Source of the DNA: Symsagittifera roscoffensis
Lineage: Eukaryota > Xenacoelomorpha > Acoela > Convolutidae
DNA length: 64,000 nucleotides
NCBI RefSeq assembly: GCF_963678635.1
Contig: NC_087065.1
Coordinates: 60,972,754 to 61,036,753 of the forward strand
Reading direction: 5' to 3'
Shown: positions 11,586 through 23,700 of the stretch, piece by piece
How positions within the stretch are numbered: position 1 is the stretch's first letter
Layout: each line of letters begins with the position of its first letter
Notes under the pieces: model-generated
What the model was told of the DNA's origin: nothing
The model's database searches: none
The model's input: only the letters and a program-made list of their open reading frames with translations
Translations under genes and position numbers: made by a program

Positions 11586-13735
11586 TCAGCGCCACTATTG
11601 ACACTGGAAGTCCAGCCTCCTTTGTAATTAACGCACAGCAGAAACACTATTAGCGAAGGGCCCCAACGCAAAGATTATATCTATAGTCAAGAACCCGTTA
11701 ACCACAACGTACGTAGACTACAACCACAAGCCTAAAAACTCTTGGTAATACTAGAAATCGATATCTATTTAAATGGTTGGAAACTAGAGGGCGCAAAATT
11801 TCTAATATCCGAGAATAGAACCAGATGCCTATTAGGATTAGATATCCAACCAGAACTGCGGATAGTAACAACACAATTTAAACCTCCCAAATTTCAGTAA
11901 ACAAAATCTCAGAAGAGCACGAAGACGAATCAGCCAAATCGATTTTCTGGAAGAACAAATTTGTTAAAAAATACAACGACGTATTCCAAAGATTGGGGCG
12001 CTCAAAGAACCACAAGGTGTTCAATTTATTTAAATCACCATTAATACCGATTCAGGAAAAGGGCAGAAGGGTGCCAATTATTATACAAGCCAAAGTGGTA
12101 GCAAAAATAAAAAAATTTATAAGAGAAGGCCACATAGTAAAACTTGACAAATGCACAAGTGACCAATTCGTAGCCCCAGTAGTTATAACAGCAAAAAAGG
12201 ATGGCACAGTGAAATTAGCAATGGATGCAAAACCAATGAACTCACAGTTATAAAAACAAGTTTCAAATGCCAAATCTACTAAAACTCCTTGATTCAGCAA
12301 CCCAAATAATCACATCCAAATCAGAGGGCACAGTCTGGTTCACGTCATTAGATCTGAAATACGTCTTTAGCCAACTTCCATTAGATGAATCCGTGAGCAA
12401 ACACTGTAGTTTTAGCATAGTACGCGGGGAATTCAACGGACTATACAGATTTAAAACCAGATTTTATGGTTTAACAGACATGCCGAGGGAATTTCAGAAG
12501 GCAATGGACAATACAATCCAAGAAGTATTCTGTTTTTCAGATGACATTTTAATCGTATCGAAGGGCTCAATTACGAAACATAACGAAATAGTCGATAATG
12601 TTCTATCAATACTAGACAAAGAAGGATTCGCATTAAAACTCAGTAACTGCGAATTTTCAAAAACCAAATTAATCTGGCTGCGATTCGAGATCGCTGAGAC
12701 AAGAGTGAGGCCAAAACATTCGAAGATGGAAGCAGTAATGGCACTGCAACCGCCAAAATCTCTGAAACAACTGAGATCATTCATGGGTATTTTAAACCAC
12801 ATGTCCAGATTCATACCCAACCGTCAAAAACACACTGAGCCACTTCGACCTTCACTGAAGGCAGATAACAAAGAAAAATTCATTTGGAGTGAAGAAGCAA
12901 ATAATGCATTCCAAAAGATTCTTGAACTAATCGCCAATATACCAAAAATGGACCACTATGATGCCTCCAAACAATAAAGGATCAAATGTGATGCAAGTCA
13001 CAAAGGATTAGGGCAGCGTTAGATTAAGAGTTGGCACCAGACAAATGGGTACCAATTGCCTTCACATCAAGGTTCTTGAATGCAGCAGAACAAAACTACA
13101 GCACTAACGAACTCGAACTGCTCGCTGTAGTATGGTCATGCGAATTTTTCAGAAATTATTTACTGGGGAATCAATTTCAAATTTTAACCGATAAAAAAGC
13201 CATAGTCACAGCACTAACAGAAAATCACGGCAACGAGACATATCAACCCAGGTTGACCAGATGGGCAGACAGAATGCTACCATTTGAATATACAATTTCT
13301 CACATCGCAGGAGCTAAAATAGGAAAGGCAGATTACTTGTCAAGCAGCCCTAATTTCGAGGCACAGCCAAAATCAAAATACGATGAGCAATTCGTAGTCA
13401 AAACCATTGAGAACTTTGATGAAGCATGCAGGGTGATCAACACACCAGCAACGGACAAAGAAATCGGGAAAGTTCAGCAAGCTAGGGCTCACCTAGAGAA
13501 AAACAGAACAAATACCAAGAAACTCATATTTGACGTGAATGCGAGCGAAAGAAAATATCTAGGTTCCGCGGCACCATACAAAAAATTTATCCAATCAGAA
13601 CACCAAATCAGAACCGCCAAATTCGATAAAACATCCGATACAGACGGCTCAAATTTTATCCAATCAAAGTTAGATATGCAATACATCCGCGAGAGGGCGC
13701 ATCGTTATGCGATTTTTATATTAGCCAATTAGATC
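11586..13735 (+). pseudogene. pol: protease, reverse transcriptase and RNase H
   Basis: The protease active site DTG is at 11,600 (SATIDTGSPASFVINA). RT begins near 11,990 (PIQEKGRRVPI, ITAKKDGTVKLAMDAKP). It continues in another frame at 12,267 with FTSLDLKYVFSQL and the catalytic FSDDILIVSKG; in both Asp is kept. RNase H is seen from IKCDASHKGLG (near 12,985) through TNELELLAVVWS and ILTDKKAI, then DYLSSSP. Protease, RT and RNase H are separated by stops and shifts. Confidence 0.88.
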
Positions 13736-13960
13736 AATGTATGCAAATATACATCCCTCATTTACGCGGCAAAAGTTTTAACCAATCAAATCAAGATATG
13801 CAAAATTACAACTCACCACGAGAGGGCAGAAATTCATGCGTTGAAAGTCTTAACCAATCAAAATCGTCTTTCTTTTTTGTTCACACCTTCCTCACATCTA
13901 ACTAATTCATCACGAGAGGGCGTCGTAACAGAATCTAACCAATCAGAGGCGGCAGAGTTA
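13588..13960 (+). repeat. Degenerate CCAATCA / CGAGAGGGC repeats between RNase H and integrase
   Basis: CCAATCA occurs at 13,591, 13,660, 13,782, 13,853 and 13,938, with CCAATTA at 13,724. CGAGAGGGC follows at about 13,689, 13,819 and 13,914, and AGATATGCAA blocks recur between them. The array lies in the RNase H-integrase tether, where Ty3 elements normally have ordinary coding sequence. It is readable as a long open frame, but the periodicity is nucleotide-level and CCAAT-box-like. Confidence 0.6.
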
Positions 13961-14453
13961 TATTCAGTCAAAAATCTACAGAATTCATTGTCTCCGACTT
14001 TAAACTTAAACCTCATCAGCTCAAATAAAATTACAAATAGTACAAAAATCCCAAAATTTCAGAGAAGACACATGAGTAAATTTGATCTCCCATCTAGAAG
14101 GCAGATGAAAAACCGAATCAGAGATAGAAACCGGACCGAAGAAAGACAGACAGTTGAAACGAGCAGGAAAAGGAAAAGGATCACAACCATAAACAGAAAC
14201 AAAACGAACTACGCCCGAATGCTCGCAAACTTTAGAGCAAACAGACTGAAGAAGACAGTGAGGGTCAATATGATACCAAGCAAAGTTTTAAAAAAAGAGG
14301 ACACAAGAAGCTCCAGTAACTTCAGACAAGAAATTTTTCACTACATGCCTTCACAATATACTTGACGCGGACTTACTGGGGGAGCTGACGACAGAAGACA
14401 GCCAGTTAGACCAACTAAGAAAACACATCTTAGAAAAGGACAGAGAAGGATTT

Positions 14454-15096
14454 TTGAGACTGGGCAGTTACATGGCACACTTCTGGGACGACGCCTCATT
14501 TATCAAAGATTGCATTATTATTGACAACAGAGTAGCAATTCCAACATGTCTAAGGAAAGCGGTAATGGCTCGATTGCACAGAACACACCCAGGACAGGAG
14601 GCAATGGTGGATGTGGCTCAATACCTATGGTGGCCAAAGATGCACAGGGAGATCATAGACTTGTGCCAATCCTGCAGATCATGTTCAGCGTATGGTAAGA
14701 ACCTTAAAACGTCAAAATCATTCAATTCGGCAGAACTTTTGCCGGAACTATCGGGAATGAATGAAGAATTACAAATGGATCTTGCTGGTCCCATGTTCGA
14801 TTCTAAGGGGGAAAAAACTATTTATAATAGACGCAATTGATCGGTTTTCGAAATATCCATCAGCCATGATCACCAGGAAGTCAGGGAGCGACAAAATAAT
14901 CAAATTGTTAAACAATTACATCCACCAACATAATCTACCAAAAAAGTTAAGGACAGACCAATATTCGGAATTCAAAAATGTTAAACTAGGAGAATTTCGT
15001 AAATCTATGGGAATAAATCAAATATTCTGTCCTGTAGGAGACCACCGCGGGTGTAAGTTGGTGGAAAGATGTATTCAGACCATTAAAAAAAACTAG
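14454..15096 (+). pseudogene. Integrase of the Ty3/gypsy element
   Basis: The zinc-binding HHCC domain is visible (RLHRTHPGQ, then CQSCRSC). The core carries a first Asp in MDLAGPM (14,776) and, after a frame change, a second in LRTDQYSEFK and a Glu in LVERCIQTIKK. These are the D-D-E triad that would insert the DNA copy. The first two blocks lie in overlapping frames (14,454-14,840 and 14,761-15,096), so the gene is broken. Confidence 0.85.
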
Positions 15097-15099
15097 GCA

Positions 15100-16791
15100 C
15101 AATGCAATTGGATCCAACTTTTGAAGATATACAACCAGCAGTCAAATCGATATTAAAAGATATTTGAATAACGCGTCACAGCATTCTTAAGAAGTCACCA
15201 TTTGAACTTCATTTTGGACGGAAACCGAATACAGAATGGCTAACTTTAGGGACAAATTAATCTGTTCTTTTAATCTAGATCAACAGAAACTGGAGAGATC
15301 CCTACTGAGGCCGGAGGAAATGTGAGAATCGGCAGACTCAAGAACTAGACTGAAGGTGGTGAGCAGAGATGTGTCACCAGAGCTGAAGAAACCACGGGAA
15401 GAGCCAGAAAGCATCCGGATGTTAGAAAATCTGGCGAAGGCAACATCTGACTGGAAATTACACAAAAGACGCCTCACACTTAAGGAGGGAATCGAGGCGC
15501 TGAGAAAACTGACAAAAAGAAATCCGTTATTAGCAGCAAGCCTCTGAAGCGACCTGAACCAAGGGACGCTGCGATTCAGAGTGGAACAGGAGACGCCAGT
15601 GCAAAGAACAAAGACAAGTAATCTTGAGTTCGATCTTATACATTACCCGGAGAAAGTAGTTGTATATCAGAAGATTTTAGACAGGAAATCGAGTCGACAT
15701 TTATTCAAGCTGTTTAATGGGAAAATTGTCAAAACTACTAACAATAATTACATCACTGAAAACGGGAGAGTAATTAGAAAGAACCACATATCGCTTAAAC
15801 CGAAATTCAAATCAGTATACTGTTCAAATTTAGGTACAAAGACACTAGCCGCAAGCACACCGAGGGAACCATTGCACCAGTGCAGTTCAAGTGGACCAAA
15901 TAGACCAATACACCTTTTGCCAAGACCAGATGTTTCATCGGCGACAGAGAACTCAGATGCAAAGAACAAGGAGGGGCCATTCGCAAAATTGGACAGACTG
16001 CAAGCCAAGACGATGAAGTTATATTCCTCATTGACGGAAATAGTAAAGAAGAATCGGCCAACTCGAGCATCCAGATACATAGCGTCGCTAAAAGTACTAA
16101 GAGAAATTCTAAGCGGTGGAATAATCGACCTGACTATGTCATCGAGAAGTTCTCCAGAGCACCAGGTGCAGGTGGTACCTCGGTACCAAATAAGCCAGAA
16201 GCACAAACGACAGAAGAATGCCTAAATTCCGTAGTGCCAATCTCCACAAAGGAGGTGAAGGGTACGAGCCAGGCATTAGAGAGAATTGACTGTCCAATAT
16301 CCTCAGTACCAATAACAGAGAAGAATAAGACACAAAGCAATCCAGAGGAAGGTCAGCAATTGGCAGAAACGGAGAATTTAATTACTTCGCAGAATAAGGA
16401 AAGAAAGACGGATGCAAAGATAACCACAACTTCAGGAGTGGCGGAAAAGAAATTTGAAGAAACTAAAACAACAGACAATACAAGACCAGGTTAAAGGAAA
16501 GAGAAAAAGAGCGGTGAAGGAGATAAGGACTCACAGGTCTCGAGCAGTTCAAGGTCGTCGGGCAGAAGTAAGCGGCAGACACAGTTCTTTGGAAGCCCAT
16601 TAAAACATTCAGTCAAGAACATTGAGGAGAAATCCGGACTGCAAACGAGTCCAATTTCACCGGGAGATATTCCGTCGTCATCAGGAAATACACCGTCACC
16701 ATCACCGAGGAGGAAACTAAGGAGACCAACATTCGCGACTAATAAGCCGGAACAAGTGCAAGGAAAAAAAACTCTCTGATACTTAAGCTTT
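15100..16791 (+). pseudogene. Long C-terminal tail downstream of integrase
   Basis: About 1.6 kb of coding-like sequence follows the integrase core. From about 15,581 a frame reads YPEKVVVYQKILDRKSSRHL and GKIVKTTNNN, similar to the small C-terminal beta-barrel (GPY/F-type) module of Ty3 integrases. It is followed by low-complexity Ser/Pro/Lys/Glu-rich frames (15,900-16,494, and to 16,780: SSRSSGRSKR..., SPISPGDIPSSS). No env-like signal peptide or membrane segment was seen. It could be a divergent integrase tail or a third ORF. Confidence 0.6.
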
Positions 16792-16859
16792 TAAAACTCA
16801 TTGATTAAATTGTTTACTGTGAACTTGTGACTGAATTTCATACGTTGTCTTAAATTTTC

Positions 16860-16871
16860 GAGAGGGTGAAA
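16860..16871 (+). promoter_or_regulatory. Polypurine tract
   Basis: GAGAGGGTGAAA directly precedes the 3' LTR and would prime plus-strand DNA synthesis. Confidence 0.7.
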
Positions 16872-17150
16872 TGTGGTGGCAGTGAGTTGACCACCTAGGA
16901 TAGAGGACGTATTGAATGAGCTATGCATCATCATGTTAGAGATCAATTGGTTAATGCGAATTGAAGACCTGCCAATCATGTCTATTATTCGAACAGCTTG
17001 GTGGTGCTAAAAACAAGAATCGCTCTTCGTTAGCTATTGCAACATTATAGTTACCTTCTATTCAATGATCCATTTTTACTTATCTAACTTTACTATTAAT
17101 TCAACTGTTTTATTAGTTCAGTTTTCAGATGAGATTTAGGGAATATCACA
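16872..17150 (+). repeat. 3' LTR of the Ty3/gypsy element
   Basis: It starts TGTGGTGGCAGTGAGTTGAC, ends AATATCACA and keeps the canonical TG...CA ends. It is followed by the ACCAG target duplication. Confidence 0.9.
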
Positions 17151-17266
17151 ACCAGAAAGTTGTTGAACAGATTTTTTTTTCACAGAATATTTGAACATAC
17201 TGGTAATTGCTTTTAAATTGTGAACACCAATTTTTTGAGCTTAAAGTGATTTTTGAAATTGAAATT

Positions 17267-18324
17267 ATGACTGAAAAACTTGTAGGATATCTTGATATGA
17301 TCTACGAGCTTTCATTGAAGTACCTGAAAACGTTTGAAGAAAAACTATTCAAGGCCAGTTGCATTTCCAACTGCGTTACTAAACAGGACAGAAAAAAACC
17401 TTTGGCGTTTATGAGGATAAGTCGTCACTCGGTAAGTCGCAATCAGTCGAGCAAATGACGGTGGCACAAATTAGCACTAGTGACCGGATCATAAAAATTT
17501 GTTATTTTTTAAAAAAGTTTCTTATGCCATCTGAAAGATATAGTTTTCCTAATGTTCAAATTAAAAAATCCTTGATCTTTTTTTGTTATAGAGAAAATTC
17601 TATATTTGGCACAATTTAGATAGTTAACTTGCAATGAATTTCCTCTGGTGAACTAAATAATTTAAAATTGAACGGATGCCAGCAATTTGGTTTTATTAAT
17701 ACAAAAATTAATGCAAGTATACTTTACCTAGCATTTTGAGGATAAAAAAGTAAAAATTTTTCTTCGATGTTAATGGGCAACTGGAATATTCAAGCTTCAC
17801 ATTGGTACGAGCAGCACATAAGCAACAATACAATAATTTTTAAAACATTGCCAGTTGCAAAATGTATCACTTTGTTTTTACACTGCAGCTGGTGAAAGAG
17901 AATGAAAAAGATTTCTCATAGGCAAACGCCTGATTGTTTCGAATCTCCTTCAACGTCTATAAAAAAAACTGAAAAGTATTGGAAAAAAGTAAATAAACTC
18001 TCTGTTGAATTTTTGAAGTAGAGCGAGCATCATACCTTTCAGATATAAAAAAAATTAGAAAAAAAAACCGCTCAAAAGATAATTTACAGAAAGCTCAAAT
18101 ATTTTCTCTGTGTCTGGAAAAAAATGGTTTAAGTTTTTGATTTTTAGTTCAATTCCGATCAAAAAATGCGCACGAGTAACGTTTGTAATAGAAACTTAGT
18201 GTTTTCTTTATAATTTTAGGCTCAAAAACTTAATTTAACTACCAAGAAAAGTAGTTTTGAATGTTACTTTCAGCGGTTTTTGACAATAAAGATTTTCAAC
18301 CAGATCAAAATTATTGTAATGTAA
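17267..18324 (+). CDS. Possible two-exon gene of unknown function
   Basis: Exon 1, 17,267-17,431, encodes 55 residues (MTEKLVGYLDMIYELSLKYL..., ending RISRHS) and ends at a strong GTAAGT donor in phase 0. A phase-0 acceptor ATAATTTTAG at 18,219 opens AQKLNLTTKKSSFECYFQRF... to a TAA at 18,322. The predicted 89-residue product is lysine-rich and partly helical; I do not recognise it. The donor and codon composition support exon 1. Exon 2 is only one possible continuation. Confidence 0.3.
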
Positions 18325-19679
18325 ATTGAAAAAAAAATTTTAACTTTTTTTTTCATTTTCTGTTTGGTATTCAATTTTTAAAAACTTAATTTGCTGATCC
18401 AGCCTAAATTACAAAGACTTTCGCGATCGTATAGTTCTCGAACCACACCACCCTCTAAAATTGACATTAATTTGAAAAAAAAAACATTATAAAAATTCAT
18501 AACGAGGTCAAACTGTTTTTTTATGTGAATTGTAAGCAGTTTCCCCAAAAAAGACGCGCTCTTTGTTCTCTTTTTGTTCTTTCATTCTCTTTGGTTGTTC
18601 CGACAAAAAAAATATTTTTTTAAGAATTGTTTTAGGATTCAAGAGACATAAAAATACCACATGGTTCGCCTATCCAGCGCACAGTTTGACCTCATAATGT
18701 TTTCTCTAATTATGTGTAATGAAAATGGTCAGAAGATTTTAAGCTACTTGCATAGCAACCGGCTATAATTGTTTCTTTATGCGAACTGTTTTTCAATATC
18801 TTAAATTTAATACTTTTTTCGGGACCCAGGGTGATTGATTGACGACAGTGTAGATGGAGTGTAAATCTATAATAAACTTTGCATACAATTCTTACAGATA
18901 AAGTCATGATTGATTCTACATGTATAGAGTTTTCATGTGTAAAAAACGAACATAACGGTTTTCAAAAATGTATAATTGTCCAGTTAATCAATTATCGAGG
19001 GAACCTTAGACCGTACAATTGATTATCTGATTCAATATATTCGAATGCTCTTGGAATAGAAATTTTAATCAGAATCCATAAACTTGATGATTATTTTCTT
19101 AAAGTCATTAACATTAAAATGTTTTCCTATAAAAAGTCCATAAAAATTGATTTTTTTTCGGCGAAAAACTTCGCTATTGCCAATTGTAAACTTCTTCATT
19201 TATAAATTACCCCTATAAGTTATTATGAGCGAGAAAAAACATTTTATAGATGAAAAATAGTTTAAAAGTCAATTAAAATATAATACTCTTTTTTTTGGAT
19301 AAACTTTAATTGATGACTTTGAATTAAAAAATTTTTGCTGAAAGTCAAGTTTTTTAAATATCATCAATAAAGCTCCAGTGCGCGTCGTGTAACGCAGTCA
19401 AGGCAATGAGATTAATTTTTCCCGAGTTTTGACTTTCAGCATCATAAAAAATATCTTCAAACCTCACATAAGTTAGTCCAGAACATGGCCATGTTGGCAA
19501 TTTTAAAACCCCTAAATGACCACAAAATAACTGCAAAACAGTTTTCGTTGTTGTTTGATTTTCAAGAGGCTTTTGTAAAATGATAAAAGCCTCTTTAATA
19601 AGCAAAAGACTTAGTTTTAGTGTCTTAGTCCGGGAAAACTAGTTCCAGAAAGTTAATTGGCGCTTTTCCGACAATAATA
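18325..19679. other. AT-rich, no gene recognised
   Basis: No convincing exon. A minus-strand open frame at 19,605-19,354 (…TYVRFEDIFYDAESQ…, ending AHWSFIDDI) looks protein-like but has no partner exon or clear splice context. It is left unassigned. Confidence 0.4.
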
Positions 19680-19960
19680 AAATTTTACAACATAAAGAAA
19701 TTACTCTGCAAAAACAGAAAAAAGTAGCTGAAAACTAAATTTGTACCTCGTCTGCTTTTTTGATCGCAACAATTACAAATCATGATATTATATAAAGAGA
19801 AACTTTTTTTTTTGAAAATGGTCGAAATTTTCAGGGATACCTGCATTGCACGGGTAAACTGGTCAAAAGTTTTAACTCTCATTTTTCTCGCATTAATTCT
19901 AATTATTTGAGAGCAGCGAATCCAGAGTTTCCATTGGTTTTTTTATTCGTTATTCGTTAT
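19680..19960 (+). repeat. Dispersed repeat, copy B
   Basis: Second copy of the 9,044-9,330 repeat, in the same orientation, with small insertions. It is flanked by unrelated sequence, which gives approximate unit limits. Confidence 0.55.
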
Positions 19961-20180
19961 TCCTTATTCGGAAACCATTAATTATTTTAAACCATCTAAT
20001 CGTTTTCACGCTCTATGTTTATTTGGATAGCTGGTTATTTAACTAATCTTAAAAGTTATTGAAAATGCATTGTAATCATTTTTTAGGTGCGCAACTTTGT
20101 TGTAGAAGTGCCTAGAATACTTTTTCAAAAAGTATTCGATTCAAAATTTAGTGCCAAAAAACTTGAAACCAACTAATGCA

Positions 20181-20240
20181 CAATAATTCTAGATATTTTT
20201 CTAGATAATTCTAGATAATTTTCTAGATAATTGTAGATAA
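20181..20240 (+). repeat. TTCTAGATAAT minisatellite
   Basis: Four consecutive near-identical units of about 11-15 bases around CTAGATAAT. Confidence 0.6.
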
Positions 20241-20332
20241 AGTTAAAAGATTCTAATTGAACATTGTACATTCCAATTTTTTTCTCATAATGTTAACTTA
20301 TCAATTCACAAAACATAATTCCAGGTGATACA

Positions 20333-20411
20333 GCAGAACGAGCTTTTGTATAAAATTAGATTAAATTTTCAGAAAAGATTTAATCTAATTTTATACAAAA
20401 GCTCATTCTGC
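20333..20411. repeat. Near-perfect hairpin, 33-bp stem
   Basis: Arms 20,333-20,365 and 20,379-20,411 are inverted complements with a single mismatch (C against T), separated by a 13-base loop. It lies about 310 bases upstream of the start codon of the small membrane protein gene. It could be a tiny foldback element or a microRNA-like precursor; the sequence alone does not decide. Confidence 0.75.
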
Positions 20412-20723
20412 GGCATTTGAAATTATTTGGTGTCATTGAGCTGCATCCAAAAATCTTAGGCGCTGGCAACTTTTAAAAATCAAGCTAATTAAATTAAGCA
20501 AATATTATCACATCAAAACACTGTTTTCGCAGCACTTTTCGTTCTTATAAAATTTATATACGTTTGATCTAATTAAAAAAACTAAAACAAATACTCATAT
20601 GAAATCATAACTCATAAACTTCAACGACCATATTAGTTAATCGATTTTGCTCACAAGTGTGCTCAACTTTGGTCTCAGTGTAAATCGGTGTGTTGTTTGA
20701 AAGAATGGCGTACATTGTCTAAC

Positions 20724-23700
20724 ATGTTCAATTTTGCCGTGTTATTTCTTGCATGCGCAATGATAGTTATCATAGACGTTTCGCCTGTGTCTTCTGGAGA
20801 CGCGAATCTTCTGCAGAACGAGGAGGAAGGAGGTCTCGATTAGTTAGTAAGAATTAACTCTTTTAATCAAAATATCAAGCTCAGAATGGGCCAATATAGT
20901 CAATCCCTATCCAGCCAATCATAATTAAACCAGGACCCTCAGATTTTCAAAAAAAGTTTCAAAAAAATCTCAAAACTCTCATTTAATTTCCCTTGCAAAT
21001 TATAGATTAAAACTTTAAAAAATAAATAATTTCTATGATGACTATTATTCAAAATCGTAATCTTTTTGATTTCTTAAAATCGTATTCTTTTTTTTTAAAC
21101 GACTACTTTGAAAACTATCCACAATTCCCATAACTTCATGATATGAATTTTTCATTGGCAAGTTACATAGAATTGTATGAGTACCGGGGTCAAGGTCTGC
21201 GATTAAGAAGACGTTGTTAAAATTGTCACATACCCTTTTTAGTCGGAATTTCGTAGTTGCACTACGGGTTAAAATCGCGCCACTTTCTTCTCCCAAGTCG
21301 GAATTTCGTAGTTGCACTACGGGTTAAAATCGCGCCACTTTCTTCTCCCAAGTCGGAATTTCGTAGTTGCACTACGGGTTAAAATCGCGCCACTGTCTTC
21401 TCCTAATACTTTTTCTTAAGTCGCGCTGCCATCTTTTTTTTATGTCGCTCTCCCAGTCCTTAGTTAAATCGCGCATCCGGTCCTTGCCAGGTTTTTTTTG
21501 AGTTGATCCACTAGTTTTTTCTTTACAGGCGCCGCCAGTCTTTACTTGTCGCGCAGCCAGACTTTTTTTTAATTTCATGCCGCTAGTCTTTCCTTAGTTT
21601 GTGCCTCCACTATTCTGTTGAGTTACGCTGCTAGAAGTTTCCTTAAGTTGTATTACAAGTTTTTTTTGAAGGAGCACCTCCAGTTTTTGGTAACTAGCGC
21701 CGCAAAATTGAACAAAAAATATTGCTTAGAAATTCACAATGAGTATTGCTGAACTAAATGCTTACACATAGTTCCGACAAGTATACGCATTTTTTCAGCA
21801 ACGATAAAATTGTCACAACAAAAACAGGATGCACATCACTACGAAAGCAGTCCTCGGCTTAGAAAAAAGACTTTGTAAGTCGCGCCGCACTCTGTTTTGA
21901 AGTGAATATGGAAGTCGCTCGGCGGGTCAAATTCGCACAAATCAGTCTTCTTTTTAGACACCAGCAGTCTGTTTTAAAAAAAAGCTAGTGGCGCAAGTTC
22001 AGAAAAGATTTTGCAGCTGCGGTGGTTTTATTTCAGTTGCGCCGGTCTTGAGTAACCAAGTTTGAATCGCGCCACTCTGGAGTTGCTAGAACGAAAACGA
22101 GCCGGGATCAAGTTAATATCCTCCCCATACCCCCCCCCCCCCTCAGATAGACTAAGTTAAGAACCTCCACCCCAGCGCTTAGTTTAAATTAAATTTGCCA
22201 AGCGCTGCATGTAAAATGCTCGAATCTGATTGGCTGAAAAATCCCAACGTAGAGCCAAGTTAACATCCTCCCCCCAATCGACTTTGGGTGGATGTTAACT
22301 TGGTCCACGAGCCGGACTGGAATTGCCAATCTTTTCTTAAGTGGCGGAATTCGTTTGGAGTAATTTTTTGATGTATGAATGTCTGTTTAGACAGCTTCTG
22401 GTTCCTTATTACTTATGGCTACGCACTGAGCCAGCCCGGTTTTTGTTTTTGTTCTTTTTTCACTAAATTTGCTGAATTTTGGTGAAAATTAAACCAAAAC
22501 TTTTTTTTGAACTAAATGGTTTGAGATAAAACTTATTATTTAAAATTCCTCATAGAAAAAGATGTGCAAAAGCTCAAATTTTTGGTGAAAATTAACCCAA
22601 AACTTTTTTTTAAACTACATGGTTTGAGATAAAATTTTTTATTTAAAATTCCTCTGGGAAAAATATGTGCAACAGCACTATGATACCGTGGTCACACGAA
22701 AAAGCAACTATGATAGACGAGTCCCGCAAGCATTTTGCATTTTGCATGTTACAATTTTGGAAACTAATTTGTGAATAATTTGCTCAAGTCAAAAATCTCG
22801 AGAAATATGTTTGGTCAAAAATTGTTTAGATTAATAATTGTAATTAATATATGCTTCTTTAAACTTATTTTACGGTTTAGCAACCATAATTGGGTTGAAT
22901 TATTTGTCATTGAAACTCAATGTTGGCGGCTTTTTTAGTTAACCGTAAAATGGTGAGGGGGAAAATTTTTCGAAGCAATTAACATAAATTTATTCGAATA
23001 AAAACAGCGAAATTTCTCTGAAATTCTTTCCGGGGTTACATCACCGATAAGCGATTTAAGTGCGGTTACGAATTTGTTATATAATGATAAGCGCTTATTG
23101 CTAAGCAGAGCATAGACACAAAGTGGATAAAACCCGCCAATCTGGATTTGTACGGTGTACAGCTGGTAAAACTGACTGGGGCAAGTTTTGAAAGTACCGT
23201 CTACAAGCCAGGTTTTGTTGTACAATTTAAGTGCATTGAGGATCTCAATGTCGCCAAAAATTATTATGCGTTCCGTATCTAATTTTCCGCTATCAAATAG
23301 ACAAACTTGCTTAAAACGATCGGGTCATCTGTGGCAATAGTGGGCAGGGATGTCGTTTGCTTACTTCTGTTTAAAAATTGCGTTAGCGCCGACCGAGAGT
23401 GCAAAGACAGTTGGGTTGCTTTGTCGTCCTGCACCAATTGCAAACTAGCTGCGATTATCTGGCTGTTTACTGGATTTAATTGATTCCTAACTGTTTCCTT
23501 CAATTGCTGAACTAGTTGCCGAGCTTCTGGGCGTCCTTCGTTGAGCTCATGACTATGCTCGTTGCTCTGTGAAATTATATCGCTCCCAGAAGTGTTTAAA
23601 GTTTTCGAGCATTTATACGATCTCCTTTTGCTGCAGCGCCAGTGTGTAGTTGTCTTCGTATCGCGTTTCTTTTGAAATTCATGGCCGTCAAGAATAATCA

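Larger units (their letters stand above)
10080..17150 (+). mobile_element. Ty3/gypsy LTR retrotransposon, full length but decayed
   Basis: A 7,071-base element bounded by two 279-base direct repeats and flanked by the 5-base duplication ACCAG (10,075-10,079 and 17,151-17,155). Directly after the 5' LTR comes TGGCGCAG, a typical primer-binding-site start; before the 3' LTR is a purine tract GAGAGGGTGAAA. The interior holds gag, protease, RT, RNase H and integrase in Ty3 order, then an unusually long tail. By hand count the LTRs differ at about 17 of 279 positions (about 6%), and the ORFs carry many stops and frameshifts, so the insertion is old and inactive. Confidence 0.92.

Noticed and set aside
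15748-16340. Minus-strand ORFs across the Ty3 tail
   Set aside because: Antisense to the Ty3 coding direction and without recognisable motifs.
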